A stretch of DNA of 55,522 nt from an uncultured Schlesneria sp. (GCA_903834925.1 CAILLA010000256.1:1-55522); one strand, 5' to 3'. Positions 1 to 8,596 are shown, counted from the stretch's first letter. The notes: generated from the letters alone by a model not told the origin. Numbers and translations are program-made.

Positions 1-91
1 AAGTCTTTTTTGGGAATACAGTTGAGTCTTATCAGCACCATCGAATACTGTTCGATCGCTCAAGGTCGGCATTCTTCGGGAGACTCATGTC

Positions 92-520
92 GTGACCAAA
101 AAAGAAATCGTCAAAGAGATCTCAGAAGCCCTGGGAATGACACAGCTCAAGACGAAAGAGATCGTCCAAAAGACTTTCGATGCGATCGTTAAAACGCTCG
201 TTGAAGACGGGCGTATTGAGTTGCGGAATTTTGGGGTTTTTGAAGTCAAGAAACGAGCGGCTCGGAAGGCACGGAATCCTCGAACAGGTGACAAAGTTTT
301 TGTCCCCGAAAAGTTCGTGGTGACGTTCAAGCCGGGCAAAGAGATGGAAGAAAAAGTCCGTCTGTTAGAAATGGAAGCCGCTGCAAAAGCTGCCGCCAGT
401 CAGAATGCCGAACATCAACAAAACACAGATCATCATCAACATGCGGATCACCATCAACACAATGGTTTACCAGAACACATAGCAAAACCCGTTGATGTCC
501 AATCCAGTTTGCCTGAATGA
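92..520 (+). CDS. HU/IHF-family DNA-binding protein with His-rich tail
   Basis: A 142-residue histone-like nucleoid protein. Residues 1-90 form a normal HU fold: the N-terminal dimerisation helices begin [10 protein letters not shown], and the DNA-binding arm carries the conserved [14 protein letters not shown] stretch followed by the KPGKEM ending. Family members bend and wrap DNA as dimers. The start is GTG at 92, with a purine-rich site (cgggaga) 8 bases upstream. Usual HU length is about 90-100 residues. The extra 50 residues form an Ala/Glu-rich helix, then a His/Gln/Asn-rich tract with several HHQH clusters (about residues 107-127). The tail is unusual and could bind Ni, Zn or Cu ions or modulate DNA binding, which is inference. 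The gene stands alone, with a lipoprotein gene 200 bases downstream. Confidence 0.93.
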   Translation: MTKKEIVKEISEALGMTQLKTKEIVQKTFDAIVKTLVEDGRIELRNFGVFEVKKRAARKARNPRTGDKVFVPEKFVVTFKPGKEMEEKVRLLEMEAAAKAAASQNAEHQQNTDHHQHADHHQHNGLPEHIAKPVDVQSSLPE

Positions 521-524
521 TTTT

Positions 525-541
525 GCCACTCGTCAAGTGGC
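525..541 (+). terminator. Weak hairpin after the HU gene
   Basis: A 6-bp inverted repeat (GCCACT / AGTGGC) with a 5-base loop begins 5 bases after the HU stop codon and is followed by a pyrimidine-rich stretch. It may be a weak intrinsic terminator. There is no clear T-run, so confidence is low. Confidence 0.3.
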
Positions 542-695
542 CTTCCTTCAACAAACGGGATGACGTCAGTCGGTTTGAGAGATCGAGAAGACATCAAACC
601 AGTGGAATCATCACTGGGTGGATTAAGGATGTATCAATCACAGGGCGACTTAAAGTCTGTGAAAGATAGTGTCGCTAACGGATTGAGCGAATGAG

Positions 696-711
696 ACCGC
701 CTTTTGGCGGT
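696..711 (+). promoter_or_regulatory. Hairpin in the leader of the small lipoprotein gene
   Basis: A perfect 6-bp inverted repeat, ACCGCC-TTTT-GGCGGT, ends 6 bases before the GGAGG ribosome-binding site (718-722) of the lipoprotein gene. It could affect ribosome access or be the end of an upstream transcript. The structure is visible; the role is inference. Confidence 0.3.
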
Positions 712-727
712 TGGCACGGAGGCCATC

Positions 728-949
728 ATGCGAAATCGACTGTACATTACGTTGTTGCTGCTGGCATGCAGTTTGGGGCAGGTCGGATGCATCGTGCCAA
801 TCTGGTCGTCTTCGCCGGATAACCGGGCTCGACAACTGATTTACGCTTCAGAAGGCTATCGACACATTCCCGAGATCTGGGACCGGATCTGGGGCTTGGA
901 TATGCCCGACGTGATGACCCCCTACCGTACACACGGCGGCGTCATTTGA
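728..949 (+). CDS. Small predicted lipoprotein (73 aa)
   Basis: ATG at 728 follows a strong GGAGG site with 5-base spacing, so the longer frame opening at 704 is not used. The N-terminus is Arg-rich, then a hydrophobic helix ending in LGQVGC, a lipobox whose Cys is about residue 21. The mature part is about 52 residues and ends MTPYRTHGGVI. I have an unverified impression that this C-terminal signature recurs in short planctomycete proteins. No catalytic motif is visible. It is probably anchored to a membrane facing the periplasm. The gene stands alone, 207 bases after the HU gene. Confidence 0.75.
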   Translation: MRNRLYITLLLLACSLGQVGCIVPIWSSSPDNRARQLIYASEGYRHIPEIWDRIWGLDMPDVMTPYRTHGGVI

Positions 950-1226
950 CGCTTGGGTTTCGTCACTGCTGATGTACAGTGATTGTATCTCTGTACCTGC
1001 AAAGTATGGCATTGAAATGCTCCGTTCGCATGTGACCGCGTGCTTGATCGGCGGTTCTCGTATCGGTATTGATGACGAAAATGTCGTCAACCTTCCGGTG
1101 TGAATGTTGCATCGATGCAATGGCGGATAGGATAATCAGACGACGACTGTGCGATTGTAGGCGGCCGATGCCAGCGGGGTATCAATGGCGTCAATCACGC
1201 GAGCGTTGTGACTGAGAGAAATCCTT

Positions 1227-2183
1227 GTGCCGAGTCTTGACGTTCAACTCAATCGACTTCACCTCAAAAATCCAATCCTGGTTGCTTCCGGAACGTTTGG
1301 GTACGCACGTGAAATGGTCGCGTACGCAGATTTTTCTCAACTGGGAGGGATCATCCCGAAAACGGTAACTCCTTTACCGCGTCCGGGTAACCCACCGCCA
1401 CGAACGGTTGAAACAACCTCGGGACTGCTCAACTCGATCGGCCTTGATAACGACGGACTCGACGCATTCATTTCCAAACACCTGACCGGTTTGCTGGGTT
1501 TGGGAACTTCAATCATTGCGAATATTGCAGGTAAGAACACAAGCGAATTCGTCGAAATGGCTCGCAAGTTAAACGCCTATCCGGAATTGGCGGCACTGGA
1601 GCTGAATATTTCGTGCCCGAATGTGACGGGTGGCGTCGACTACGGAACCAATCCGAAGATGGCGGCTGAGGTCGTTTCGGCCGTGCGAAATGCTTGCGAA
1701 CTTCCGATCATTGCCAAGCTGACTCCGAACGTCACCAGCGTTGTGGAAATCGCTGTCGCCGCAAGTGAAGCGGGGGCTGATGCACTGTCGCTTGTGAACA
1801 CGTTTCAGGGGCTGGCGGTCGACTGGCGCAAACGGAAACCGATTCTCGGAAATGGAATTGGCGGCCTGAGTGGCCCCGCGATCAAGCCCCTTGCGTTACG
1901 CATCGTCTGGCAGGTTGCACAGGCCATTAAGACTCCGATCATTGGCATCGGCGGAATCCAATCGATTGACGATGTCATGGATTTTCTGATCTGTGGCGCG
2001 ACTGCCGTGCAGATTGGAACCGCAAATTTTTATAACCCAACCCTCGCGACAAATCTTGTCTCCGATCTGGAGTCGATTTTAGAGATTGAAGGCTGCGAAT
2101 CGGTACGTGATCTGGTTGGCACAATTCAGCCGTCAACCGTGGCAAAAATGGCGGCAGCCGCCGCTGCTTGCGGTACCACATGA
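1227..2183 (+). CDS. pyrD: Dihydroorotate dehydrogenase, class 1 (pyrD)
   Basis: Oxidises dihydroorotate to orotate in pyrimidine synthesis, using FMN. The 318-residue TIM barrel shows the family marks in order: N-terminal [12 protein letters not shown], the substrate-binding ELNISCPNV with the class 1 catalytic cysteine at residue 130 (the position of Cys130 in the Lactococcus enzymes), the FMN/substrate [10 protein letters not shown] segment, and the phosphate-binding [10 protein letters not shown] and [12 protein letters not shown]. The length fits class 1. The lack of an N-terminal membrane helix excludes class 2. Class 1B is favoured by overall similarity, but no pyrK (electron-transfer subunit) gene is in the window, so NAD linkage is not shown. 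The start is GTG at 1227. A repeat-filled spacer follows. Confidence 0.95.
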   Translation: MPSLDVQLNRLHLKNPILVASGTFGYAREMVAYADFSQLGGIIPKTVTPLPRPGNPPPRTVETTSGLLNSIGLDNDGLDAFISKHLTGLLGLGTSIIANIAGKNTSEFVEMARKLNAYPELAALELNISCPNVTGGVDYGTNPKMAAEVVSAVRNACELPIIAKLTPNVTSVVEIAVAASEAGADALSLVNTFQGLAVDWRKRKPILGNGIGGLSGPAIKPLALRIVWQVAQAIKTPIIGIGGIQSIDDVMDFLICGATAVQIGTANFYNPTLATNLVSDLESILEIEGCESVRDLVGTIQPSTVAKMAAAAAACGTT

Positions 2184-2209
2184 GGTGACGTTAGAGTAGA
2201 CGATTGATC

Positions 2210-2682
2210 AGCCCGACGCGCAATCAAGGGAAATAGACCAAGGAACTTGCTTGCGCGTTTTGAAGTTGCGCATTTTCGATATATGGAGTTAAAATCAGAA
2301 TTTCAACGCAAAGGCGCCAAGTCGCAAGGACGCAAAGAATTCAAAAAGTTGGTAACTCCTTGGATTTCTTCCAAAGTAGCCATCATCGCTCCGCGTGATG
2401 AGCATTCGTCGGAAACGATTCGAGCGTTGCATTAGCGTTGGAACAAATATTTCGTTTGAATTCCTGATTTGAAAACATGCTGTTTCGTATTCGATTGGTA
2501 CTCGAACAATGCTCATCACGCGGAGCGACGATGGCTACATTGGTCTGAGTCAATGCCTCTCTGGAGCCTTCACATTTCGCCTTGGCGTCTTTGCGTTAAA
2601 TTCTAATTCAATTTGCTTAATATTGTGGGAATCCCAATCTCGAAACACCAAAACTCGCAACTTCAAATCTTGCGCGTCGGGC
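2210..2682. repeat. Nested inverted-repeat cluster, three levels
   Basis: The 600-base spacer between pyrD and the glcF-like gene is almost entirely repeat. The outer arms are GCCCGACGCGCAA (2211-2223) and its exact reverse complement at 2670-2682. The middle arms are related GC/purine blocks: CGCAAAGGCGCCAAG near 2310 and CTTGGCGTCTTTGCG near 2581-2595. The inner part is the 210-bp palindromic element described separately. Such nesting suggests successive insertion of one palindromic repeat inside another. No ORF here looks genuine; the reading frame running in from 2613 to the glcF start is repeat sequence. Confidence 0.7.
2362..2571. mobile_element. Palindromic 210-bp element, copy A (MITE-like)
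   Basis: The core is 173 bp (2371-2543) with 30-bp terminal inverted repeats. The left arm begins CCAAAGTAGCCATCATCG, and the right arm is its reverse complement with 2 mismatches. Similarity to copy B (5848-6057) runs through the AT-richer middle and beyond both arms: left flank GGATTTCT, right flank TCTGAG...GCCTC...CTGGAG. Both copies have the same total length. There is no coding capacity. It resembles a non-autonomous transposable element or a large REP/BIME-type structure. No target-site duplication was identified. Confidence 0.7.
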
Positions 2683-2786
2683 GGGCTGGCGTTCCAGCTC
2701 TGCAAATACAATGTCTGCGTCGCTACAATGACTCCGTACCGAATTTTAGGTTCATCGAACCGCTACGCTGTGGAAATCCGTCACGC

Positions 2787-4178
2787 ATGACCGACATCAT
2801 TGCCAATCGAAATCGCGATTTCATTGAAAATACGGCAAGCCCAAGCGTGCCGAAGTCATCGGAATCTCGTGTTGGTAGCGGAATCGATTACGAACGATTT
2901 CTTGATTGCGTTCATTGCGGACTTTGTACTGCGTCCTGCCCGACGTATCTGGAAACGGGTAATGAAAACGACAGTCCACGCGGTCGGATCTACCTGATGC
3001 GAGCCGTCACTGATGGTCGCCTTGAATTAACGGAAACGGTGAAGGGGCATCTTGATCTTTGTCTGGACTGTCGAAGTTGCGAAACGGCTTGTCCGTCGGG
3101 AGTTCAATATGGTCGGCTGATCGAACCGTTTCGGATCGAGATGCAGCAGAAGTCGAACGATTCCAAAGGAGGCCAGCGGCAGGATTGGTTTCAAAAATGG
3201 ATTCTTTACGGCTTGTTCCCTTACCCGAACCGGCTGCGCTGGGCACTGGCCCCCGCGAAACTGATGCAATTGCTGAAGCTGGATCGTTTCGCCGAACAGA
3301 TTGGACTCACAAAACTTCTTCCCGAGCGACTTCGTCGCATGCAGCGGCTGTTGCCGCCGATGAAGTCTCGCGAACCGCAACTGCCTGAGTTCTTGCCTGC
3401 AATCGGACCAAAGCGTGCTCGAGTTGCCCTGTTCACTGGCTGTGTCGCCGATGCCATGTTTCATCATGTCAACTGGGCGACAGCTCGTGTTTTGCAGGCG
3501 AATGGATGTGACGTCGTTGTACCTCGCAACCAGGCATGCTGCGGGGCCATTCATTATCACAGTGGGGCTGGTGGTCCCGCATTGGAATTAGCTCGAACAA
3601 ATGCGGACGCGTTTCATGTTAATGACGTCGACGCAGTGATCGTCAATGTCGCCGGGTGCGGATCGATGCTTAAAGATTATGGGCATATCGCGTCTGAGCT
3701 GGCGTCAGATGACAAGCCAACTTCGGCGTCCTTAAACAAATTCGCAGGAAAAGTGAAAGACGTTTCTGAGTTTCTCGCGGCTCTGGGACCAATTGCCCCG
3801 CGCGGTGAAGTACGGTTAAAAGCGACATACCACGACGCCTGTCATCTGTGCCACGCGCAAAAGATTCGCGAGCAACCACGAGAGTTGCTCGCCCTGGTCC
3901 CCGGGCTGGAGCTTGTTCCGCTTGCCGAATCGGAAATCTGCTGTGGTGCAGCCGGCAGCTACAACTTGACTGAAGGCGAAATGGCTGACCAGCTTGCCAA
4001 TCGAAAACTCAAGAATATTCTGGCAACCGGTGCGGAGTCGGTGATCATGGGAAATGCCGGGTGTTCTTTGCAAATTCAAGCGGCCCTCCGTCAGGCGGGA
4101 AGCCCCATCTGGGTCGCACATCCAATGGAAATCCTGGATCTCAGCTATTCCGGTCGTGACTGGCGAACGTCGAAGTAA
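2787..4178 (+). CDS. glcF: Glycolate-oxidase-type Fe-S subunit (GlcF-like)
   Basis: A 463-residue iron-sulfur protein of the GlcF/(Fe-S)-binding family, which passes electrons from a flavin subunit oxidising glycolate (or lactate) to the quinone pool. Two ferredoxin-type 4Fe-4S motifs are complete: CVHCGLCTASCP (residues 41-52) and CLDCRSCETACP (92-103). The C-terminal half carries two CCG domains, ACCGAIHYHSG and ICCGAAGSYNLT, as in heterodisulfide-reductase-like proteins. The start is taken as ATG 2787; earlier in-frame sequence is intergenic repeat. The flavin partner (GlcD/GlcE) is not adjacent, so the substrate is not proven. About 40 N-terminal residues before the first cluster are longer than usual. 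Confidence 0.88.
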   Translation: MTDIIANRNRDFIENTASPSVPKSSESRVGSGIDYERFLDCVHCGLCTASCPTYLETGNENDSPRGRIYLMRAVTDGRLELTETVKGHLDLCLDCRSCETACPSGVQYGRLIEPFRIEMQQKSNDSKGGQRQDWFQKWILYGLFPYPNRLRWALAPAKLMQLLKLDRFAEQIGLTKLLPERLRRMQRLLPPMKSREPQLPEFLPAIGPKRARVALFTGCVADAMFHHVNWATARVLQANGCDVVVPRNQACCGAIHYHSGAGGPALELARTNADAFHVNDVDAVIVNVAGCGSMLKDYGHIASELASDDKPTSASLNKFAGKVKDVSEFLAALGPIAPRGEVRLKATYHDACHLCHAQKIREQPRELLALVPGLELVPLAESEICCGAAGSYNLTEGEMADQLANRKLKNILATGAESVIMGNAGCSLQIQAALRQAGSPIWVAHPMEILDLSYSGRDWRTSK

Positions 4179-4317
4179 TTGGAAATGGCCTTGCCTGCCG
4201 AATCTTATTGGCGTGTTAACGTAGGAAGCTTGCATCCGACTATTCTCAGTTTAACGATTATCTGAGGATCGGTCCCCTCTTCAGTCGATCTATTTCTGTC
4301 GGCAGAGTCTTCGGAAT

Positions 4318-4734
4318 ATGAACTCGGTTCCAATGCGAGCTTGCAAGATGGCAGACCCAAATATCATGATGCAAATCGACAACATCGCTCACGAAGTGCT
4401 GATGTGGATTGGCTTTGGTACTCTCGTCGGTCTCTCGGCAAAAGCCTTAATGCCCGGTCGCGATCCTGGCGGTGCCATTGGAACGATGCTGATGGGGATT
4501 GTCGGAAGCTTGATCGGTTGCAGTGTCTTATTGTTGTTTGACACGAGTTTTAAGATCACGCCGATCAGTCCTGTTGGTTTCGTGGCGGGAACCGCTGGGG
4601 CCTTCTTGCTGCTGTTCTTTTTCCGGCTGCTGTCAAATTCTTACGTTGTCGAAGCCGTCGACGGGCGAGTCGCTGGAACGCCAGGTACCACTGTGACCTC
4701 GTATTATCGAAAAAGAAATCGTCGCGCGGCTTGA
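4318..4734 (+). CDS. GlsB/YeaQ/YmgE-family membrane protein
   Basis: A 138-residue membrane protein with three hydrophobic segments (roughly residues 30-45, 57-78, 88-105). The first is followed by AKALMPGRDPGGAIGTMLMGIVG (split by a turn), the typical signature of the transglycosylase-associated/GlsB stress-response family: a Gly-rich helix, PGRDPGG turn and Gly-rich second helix. The family is small, inner-membrane and poorly understood; the enzyme name is historical. A basic C-terminal tail (YYRKRNRRAA) is present. ATGs at 4333 and 4348 are alternative starts, and none has a clear ribosome-binding site. A bidirectional hairpin separates it from the convergent next gene. Confidence 0.75.
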   Translation: MNSVPMRACKMADPNIMMQIDNIAHEVLMWIGFGTLVGLSAKALMPGRDPGGAIGTMLMGIVGSLIGCSVLLLFDTSFKITPISPVGFVAGTAGAFLLLFFFRLLSNSYVVEAVDGRVAGTPGTTVTSYYRKRNRRAA

Positions 4735-4749
4735 CCCGGATTATTCATT

Positions 4750-4805
4750 AGCCCGACGCGCAAGCGAGGGTTTTGCTTTGATGTCCCTCGCTCGCGCGTC
4801 GGGCT
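4750..4805. terminator. Bidirectional hairpin built from the GCCCGACGCGC repeat
   Basis: Arms of 21 bp (4750-4770 and 4785-4805, one mismatch) flank a 14-base T-rich loop. The arms begin AGCCCGACGCGC and continue AGCGAGGG. It lies exactly between two convergent genes, 15 bases from one stop and 13 from the other, so it probably ends both transcripts. The same core occurs at 2210, 2670 and 55318, so this is a repeat family used as a terminator here. Confidence 0.75.
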
Positions 4806-4818
4806 ATCGTCACAAGAA

Positions 4819-5667
4819 CTATTGCGATGAAACGATCGGTTCGAGCTTACGTTCGGCCGTCACGCGGTAGACAGCTTTCATATGTGGGTCGACGATCAAC
4901 AGTTCTCCCTTCCACAACGCCAGCCCAACTGGATTTTTCAGCGGCTCGCCCGCGATGAATGCTTCAGGCTTCTCACCTTTCTTAACTTTCCAGATCGTTT
5001 TCGCATAACCGTCGGCGACAAACGCCTCACCTTGTTTGTCGAGGACAATGTGGTGTTGGAACTGAAACGGACGTCCCTCGACAATCACCTCACGATCTTT
5101 GCCATCAGGGGATAGCCGGATCACGGCATCAGTGCCGTGTGAGACGATCCAGAGTTTTCCACCTTCGTCTATTGTCATACCGCGCGGAGCCGTCACTTCC
5201 GCGATGATTTCTGGCGTCCCCCCTTCGGCGGGGATTTTTACGATTCGCTGAATCTCAATGTCTCCTGCGTAGATTAATCCATCTTTGGCGACGGCCAGCG
5301 ACATGGGAATTCCGACACCACCCTTTGTAAGTGGCTGAGGCTGATTGGCATCATCGAAGCGGTAGATCTCACGAGTGCTCGAATCACCCGCGAGCAACTT
5401 TCCCTGGTGATCAATTGCCAGACAGCGGACCGCATTCAGCGGCGTTCGAAATTTCTTGGAGCCTTGGAAATAGATGGACCACTTTCCGTCAGCGTACTTC
5501 CAGACCCCTGGAAGATCCCGATCGGCGATAAAGATTGTGCCGTCTTCTGAGACTGCGGCCGCCAGAGGATACAGCATTCCGTCCGCTGCGTGGCTGCGGT
5601 GAATCGAGCCAGACAGGAGAATGAATCCCACAAGCCAGGCCGACAAGAAACGACGTGTCATCGACAT
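4819..5667 (-). CDS. Secreted SMP-30/NHL-like beta-propeller protein
   Basis: A 282-residue protein with a signal peptide (SMTRRFLSAWLVGFILLSG, cleavage near SHA-ADG). It then has repeated blades of the kind VAKDGLIYAGDIE, IDEGGKLWIVSHG and LDKQGEAFVADG, each with a D-x-x-G-x-x-(F/Y/W)-(I/V) core. This is the pattern of SMP-30/gluconolactonase and NHL six-bladed propellers. Enzymatic activity cannot be assigned, and many such proteins bind sugars or lactones. The start is placed at ATG 5667 because the signal peptide begins there; the upstream in-frame Met codon (5727) would add an unlikely extra hydrophobic stretch. It is convergent with the preceding gene. Confidence 0.75.
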   Translation of the reverse strand: MSMTRRFLSAWLVGFILLSGSIHRSHAADGMLYPLAAAVSEDGTIFIADRDLPGVWKYADGKWSIYFQGSKKFRTPLNAVRCLAIDHQGKLLAGDSSTREIYRFDDANQPQPLTKGGVGIPMSLAVAKDGLIYAGDIEIQRIVKIPAEGGTPEIIAEVTAPRGMTIDEGGKLWIVSHGTDAVIRLSPDGKDREVIVEGRPFQFQHHIVLDKQGEAFVADGYAKTIWKVKKGEKPEAFIAGEPLKNPVGLALWKGELLIVDPHMKAVYRVTAERKLEPIVSSQ

Positions 5668-5816
5668 TTTGAAGCAATCCGAAATCAATACAGAAATAGA
5701 AAAAACGTGTCCTGCAATTATAGCCATTGTGGTTGTCGGGATGCTATTCGGCTGGGATTTTCTAGAGGGTGGGTCCGTATTTCAAACTGGAGAGCCACGG
5801 TTTTGGAGTCTTCAGG

Positions 5817-5849
5817 CCAGAAACTTGACTCATTGAGTCAAGTTTCTGG
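5817..5849. repeat. Perfect 33-base hairpin beside the palindromic element
   Basis: Two 16-bp arms (CCAGAAACTTGACTCA and its exact complement) meet around a single central base. It sits in the divergent spacer between the propeller gene and ribokinase, overlapping the left flank of element copy B by two bases. It has no T-run. It could be an operator, a small independent palindrome or an insertion target. The structure is certain; the function is unknown. Confidence 0.6.
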
Positions 5850-6057
5850 ATTTCTGCCAAAGTAGCCATCATCGCTCCGCGTGATGTGCATGCGTCGAAA
5901 ACGATTCAAACGTTGCCGACGCATCGGGACAGAGATTTCGATTGAATTTCTGATTTGAGAAAATGCGGATTGGAATTTGGTAGGTTCTCGAACAATGCTC
6001 ATCACGCGGAGCGATGATGGCTACTTTGGTCTGAGGCGAAGCCTCGCTGGAGTCTTC
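5848..6057. mobile_element. Palindromic 210-bp element, copy B (MITE-like)
   Basis: The second copy of the element at 2362-2571, in the same orientation. The core 5857-6029 is 173 bp, with 30-bp terminal inverted repeats that match perfectly. An extra small hairpin, GAGGC-GAA-GCCTC, lies on the right flank and is degraded in copy A. The element fills most of the 597-base spacer 5668-6264; the remaining 207 bases before ribokinase show no recognisable gene. The better-preserved ends suggest this is the younger copy. Confidence 0.72.
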
Positions 6058-6264
6058 GACAAAGCCGTGCGATCGATTGCAGCGTATTCCGTTTCGCACG
6101 ACCATGTCGAAGACTCCATGATCGTGGCAACCTGCTGTTGCGATGTTGATAGACCGAATAGCACTGAGACATTCTGGCGCTGAACCGTTGATTCCGACTT
6201 GAGATTAATCCAGAGTATTTCCTCAAGGGTTCAGTTCACCTGACAAATAGAAACCGGTCATTAC

Positions 6265-7239
6265 ATGTCAATTAAAAATCCGATCGCCGGTTTGCCGCCA
6301 CGAATTGTTGTGGTGGGATCAATCAATATGGATCTTGTAGCTCGAATGGAGCGATTGCCAAAGCCAGGAGAAACCGTATCCGGCGAATTCTTTCAAACGA
6401 TTTCGGGTGGCAAGGGGGCAAACCAGGCGGTAGCCGCAGCTCGGTTAGGTGCCCGTGTTTCAATGATTGGGCGAGTTGGCGACGATACGTTCGGAGTGAC
6501 ATTGCGGAAGAATTTGAACTCTGCGGGCGTTGATACGAATCACGTCCTGGATACTCCTGGGGTTTCGAGTGGAGTTGCACTCATTGGAGTTGAGCAATCC
6601 GGGGCCAATGCAATCACGGTTGTCCCTGCCGCAAACGGGCGGTTAACGGCGGATGACGTGCGATCATTCCAGGACATGATCGCAACAGCCAGCGCGTTGA
6701 TTGTGCAACTGGAAACGCCGATCGAGACCGTGGCAGCGGCGATTCAGATCGCTCAAAAAAACGGTGTGTTGACCGTACTCGATCCGGCACCGGCACCAAA
6801 CGAACCATTGCCCCGAGAACTCATGAATGTCGATATCATCAGCCCGAATCAGTCAGAAGCCGAGGCGTTGACGGGTGTCGCCGTCGTTGACTGGGAATCT
6901 GCGAAACTAGCAGCGCAGGCCATACGGAAGCAGGGTGCCAACGCCGTCGTTTTGAAAATGGGGGCGCTTGGGGCACTGGTTCATGCTCAAGACGATTCGA
7001 TTCATCAGTTTGCTGCCTGCAAAGTACTCGAAGGGGAAATCGTTGACACAACGGCTGCGGGAGATGCGTTTACAGCGGCGCTGACGGTAGCCCTTTGCGA
7101 GGGCCAGTCGCTGAAAGACGCAGCCCAGTTTGGATCGCTCGCGGGGACTTTCGCCTGCACTCGATTTGGTGCTCAGCCTGCAATGCCGACTCGCGATGAA
7201 CTGAAAGTCTGGGCGGAAGCGCATACCGCAGCGCAATAA
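6265..7239 (+). CDS. rbsK: Ribokinase (PfkB family)
   Basis: A 324-residue sugar kinase that phosphorylates ribose to ribose 5-phosphate with ATP. The N-terminal PfkB signature is visible as VVGSINMDLV followed by SGGKGANQAVAAARLGA. The second signature, DTTAAGDAFTAAL, contains the catalytic Asp of the GD motif and the anion hole. The NPNxxE-type motif appears as SPNQSEAEALTG. Length and motif spacing match RbsK rather than fructokinase or adenosine kinase. It is cytoplasmic. No ribose transporter or RbsD gene is adjacent, so it may serve nucleoside or ribose salvage. The start is ATG 6265; no strong ribosome-binding site precedes it. Confidence 0.9.
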   Translation: MSIKNPIAGLPPRIVVVGSINMDLVARMERLPKPGETVSGEFFQTISGGKGANQAVAAARLGARVSMIGRVGDDTFGVTLRKNLNSAGVDTNHVLDTPGVSSGVALIGVEQSGANAITVVPAANGRLTADDVRSFQDMIATASALIVQLETPIETVAAAIQIAQKNGVLTVLDPAPAPNEPLPRELMNVDIISPNQSEAEALTGVAVVDWESAKLAAQAIRKQGANAVVLKMGALGALVHAQDDSIHQFAACKVLEGEIVDTTAAGDAFTAALTVALCEGQSLKDAAQFGSLAGTFACTRFGAQPAMPTRDELKVWAEAHTAAQ

Positions 7240-7260
7240 TGATTCCGCAAAACTCGTTCG

Positions 7261-8589
7261 CTATTTCGTAGAAAGTCCCAGGCGTTCCATCAGCCGATAC
7301 AGCTTTCGTCGGTGTACGCCAAGCATCCGGGCGGCTTGGGACTTGTTTCCCTGGCATTTTTGGAGGACATCCAAGACATGCGTTCGTTCCATTGACTCCA
7401 GATTTGTCTCGATCTGCATATCGCGCAGCGTTTCGGCATCATCCGATGAGTTCACGATTTCTGCGGGGAGATCATCAATTGTTACGGTGTTTTCCTCTGC
7501 CAGAATTGTGGCTCGTTCAAGCACGTTTTTGAGATGTCGCACGTTTCCATGCCAGCGATAACGGGTGAGCATCGATTCCGCGTCTGCTTCGATGCTCCAT
7601 TCATCGGGCAGGAAGTGACGGATCAATAACGGAATATCCGTCGCGTGATCCCGGAGCGACGGTAACGTGATCGCCATGACATTAATCCGGTAAAGGAGAT
7701 CCTCGCGAAATCGCTGCTCGCGAACTTCTTTCGCAAGATCGCGATTTGTCGCCGCAATAATGCGGACATCGACACGACGTTCCTGAGTTGCCCCAACTCG
7801 TCGAAGCGATCCGTCCTCGAGAACTCGCAACAGCTTCGGTTGCAGGCTTGGCGGAAGTTCGCCGATTTCGTCGATGAACAGTGTTCCTTGATCAGCGATC
7901 TCGAAGAGGCCCGGCCTGGACTTGACGGCTCCTGTAAAAGCACCTTTCTCGTGACCGAATAATTCGCTTTCCACCAGTTGCTCTGGCAAGGCCGCACAGT
8001 TGACCGTCACGAATGGTTGATCAACACGTCGACTCGCCCTCTGGATCGCTTGCGCGGTCAGTTCTTTGCCCGTCCCCGTTTCACCCTGAATCAGAACGGG
8101 GGCATCGGTCGGGCCGACCCTGGCAATCAAGCGGTAGACTTCTCGCATTCGCGGTGATTCGCCGATCAGGACAGGCGTTGGCCGATTTCGTTCAGCCAGC
8201 GTTTTCCATCGCAATCCATCGCGCCGTAAAAGTCCTCGTTCAGCGGCTTTGACACACCGCTCTTCCAGCGCTGCCAGGGGAAACGGTTTCGAGAGATAAT
8301 CGCACGCTCCGCGTTTCATCGCTTCGACCGCTGTTTCCACAGTTGCTTCACCAGTCAGGATGATGACTTCGATTTCATCGGATTTACTACGAAGTTCTTG
8401 CAATAGATCGATGCCAGAAAGGTCGGGCAAATTCGCGTCGAGAATTGCCACTTCGAATTGTCGCTGTCGGGCCAACTCTAATGCCGTTCGAGCGTCAGAG
8501 GCTTCAGCGACGCGGTGCCCCTTGCGCACCATCCAAGTCGCGGCGATGGTACGGAATTCGTCATCATCTTCAACAATTAAGAGTTCCAT
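7261..8589 (-). CDS. Sigma-54-dependent response regulator (NtrC family)
   Basis: A 442-residue bacterial enhancer-binding protein with three domains. The receiver (1-120) has acidic residues D8/D9, phospho-acceptor D51 in ILDANLPD and a C-terminal LSKPF lysine. The AAA+ sigma-54 interaction domain has Walker A GETGTGKE, an intact GAFTGA loop and Walker B LFIDEIGEL. A Fis-type helix-turn-helix sits at the C-terminus (SQAARMLGVHRRKLYRLMER). All motifs needed to remodel sigma-54 polymerase are present. The start is ATG 8589, where the receiver fold begins. It is transcribed away from the cbb3 cluster, whose upstream region holds a sigma-54 promoter match, so that cluster is the obvious target. 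A histidine kinase lies at the far end of that cluster. Confidence 0.92.
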   Translation of the reverse strand: MELLIVEDDDEFRTIAATWMVRKGHRVAEASDARTALELARQRQFEVAILDANLPDLSGIDLLQELRSKSDEIEVIILTGEATVETAVEAMKRGACDYLSKPFPLAALEERCVKAAERGLLRRDGLRWKTLAERNRPTPVLIGESPRMREVYRLIARVGPTDAPVLIQGETGTGKELTAQAIQRASRRVDQPFVTVNCAALPEQLVESELFGHEKGAFTGAVKSRPGLFEIADQGTLFIDEIGELPPSLQPKLLRVLEDGSLRRVGATQERRVDVRIIAATNRDLAKEVREQRFREDLLYRINVMAITLPSLRDHATDIPLLIRHFLPDEWSIEADAESMLTRYRWHGNVRHLKNVLERATILAEENTVTIDDLPAEIVNSSDDAETLRDMQIETNLESMERTHVLDVLQKCQGNKSQAARMLGVHRRKLYRLMERLGLSTK

Positions 8590-8596
8590 GATTTGA

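Noticed and set aside
848-1120. 90-codon minus-strand frame over the lipoprotein gene
   Set aside because: Antisense to a convincing gene, with low-complexity composition and no start signal.
2613-2786. 58-codon N-terminal extension of the GlcF-like protein
   Set aside because: It consists of intergenic repeat sequence that matches 55318-55380, and the conserved protein starts after ATG 2787.
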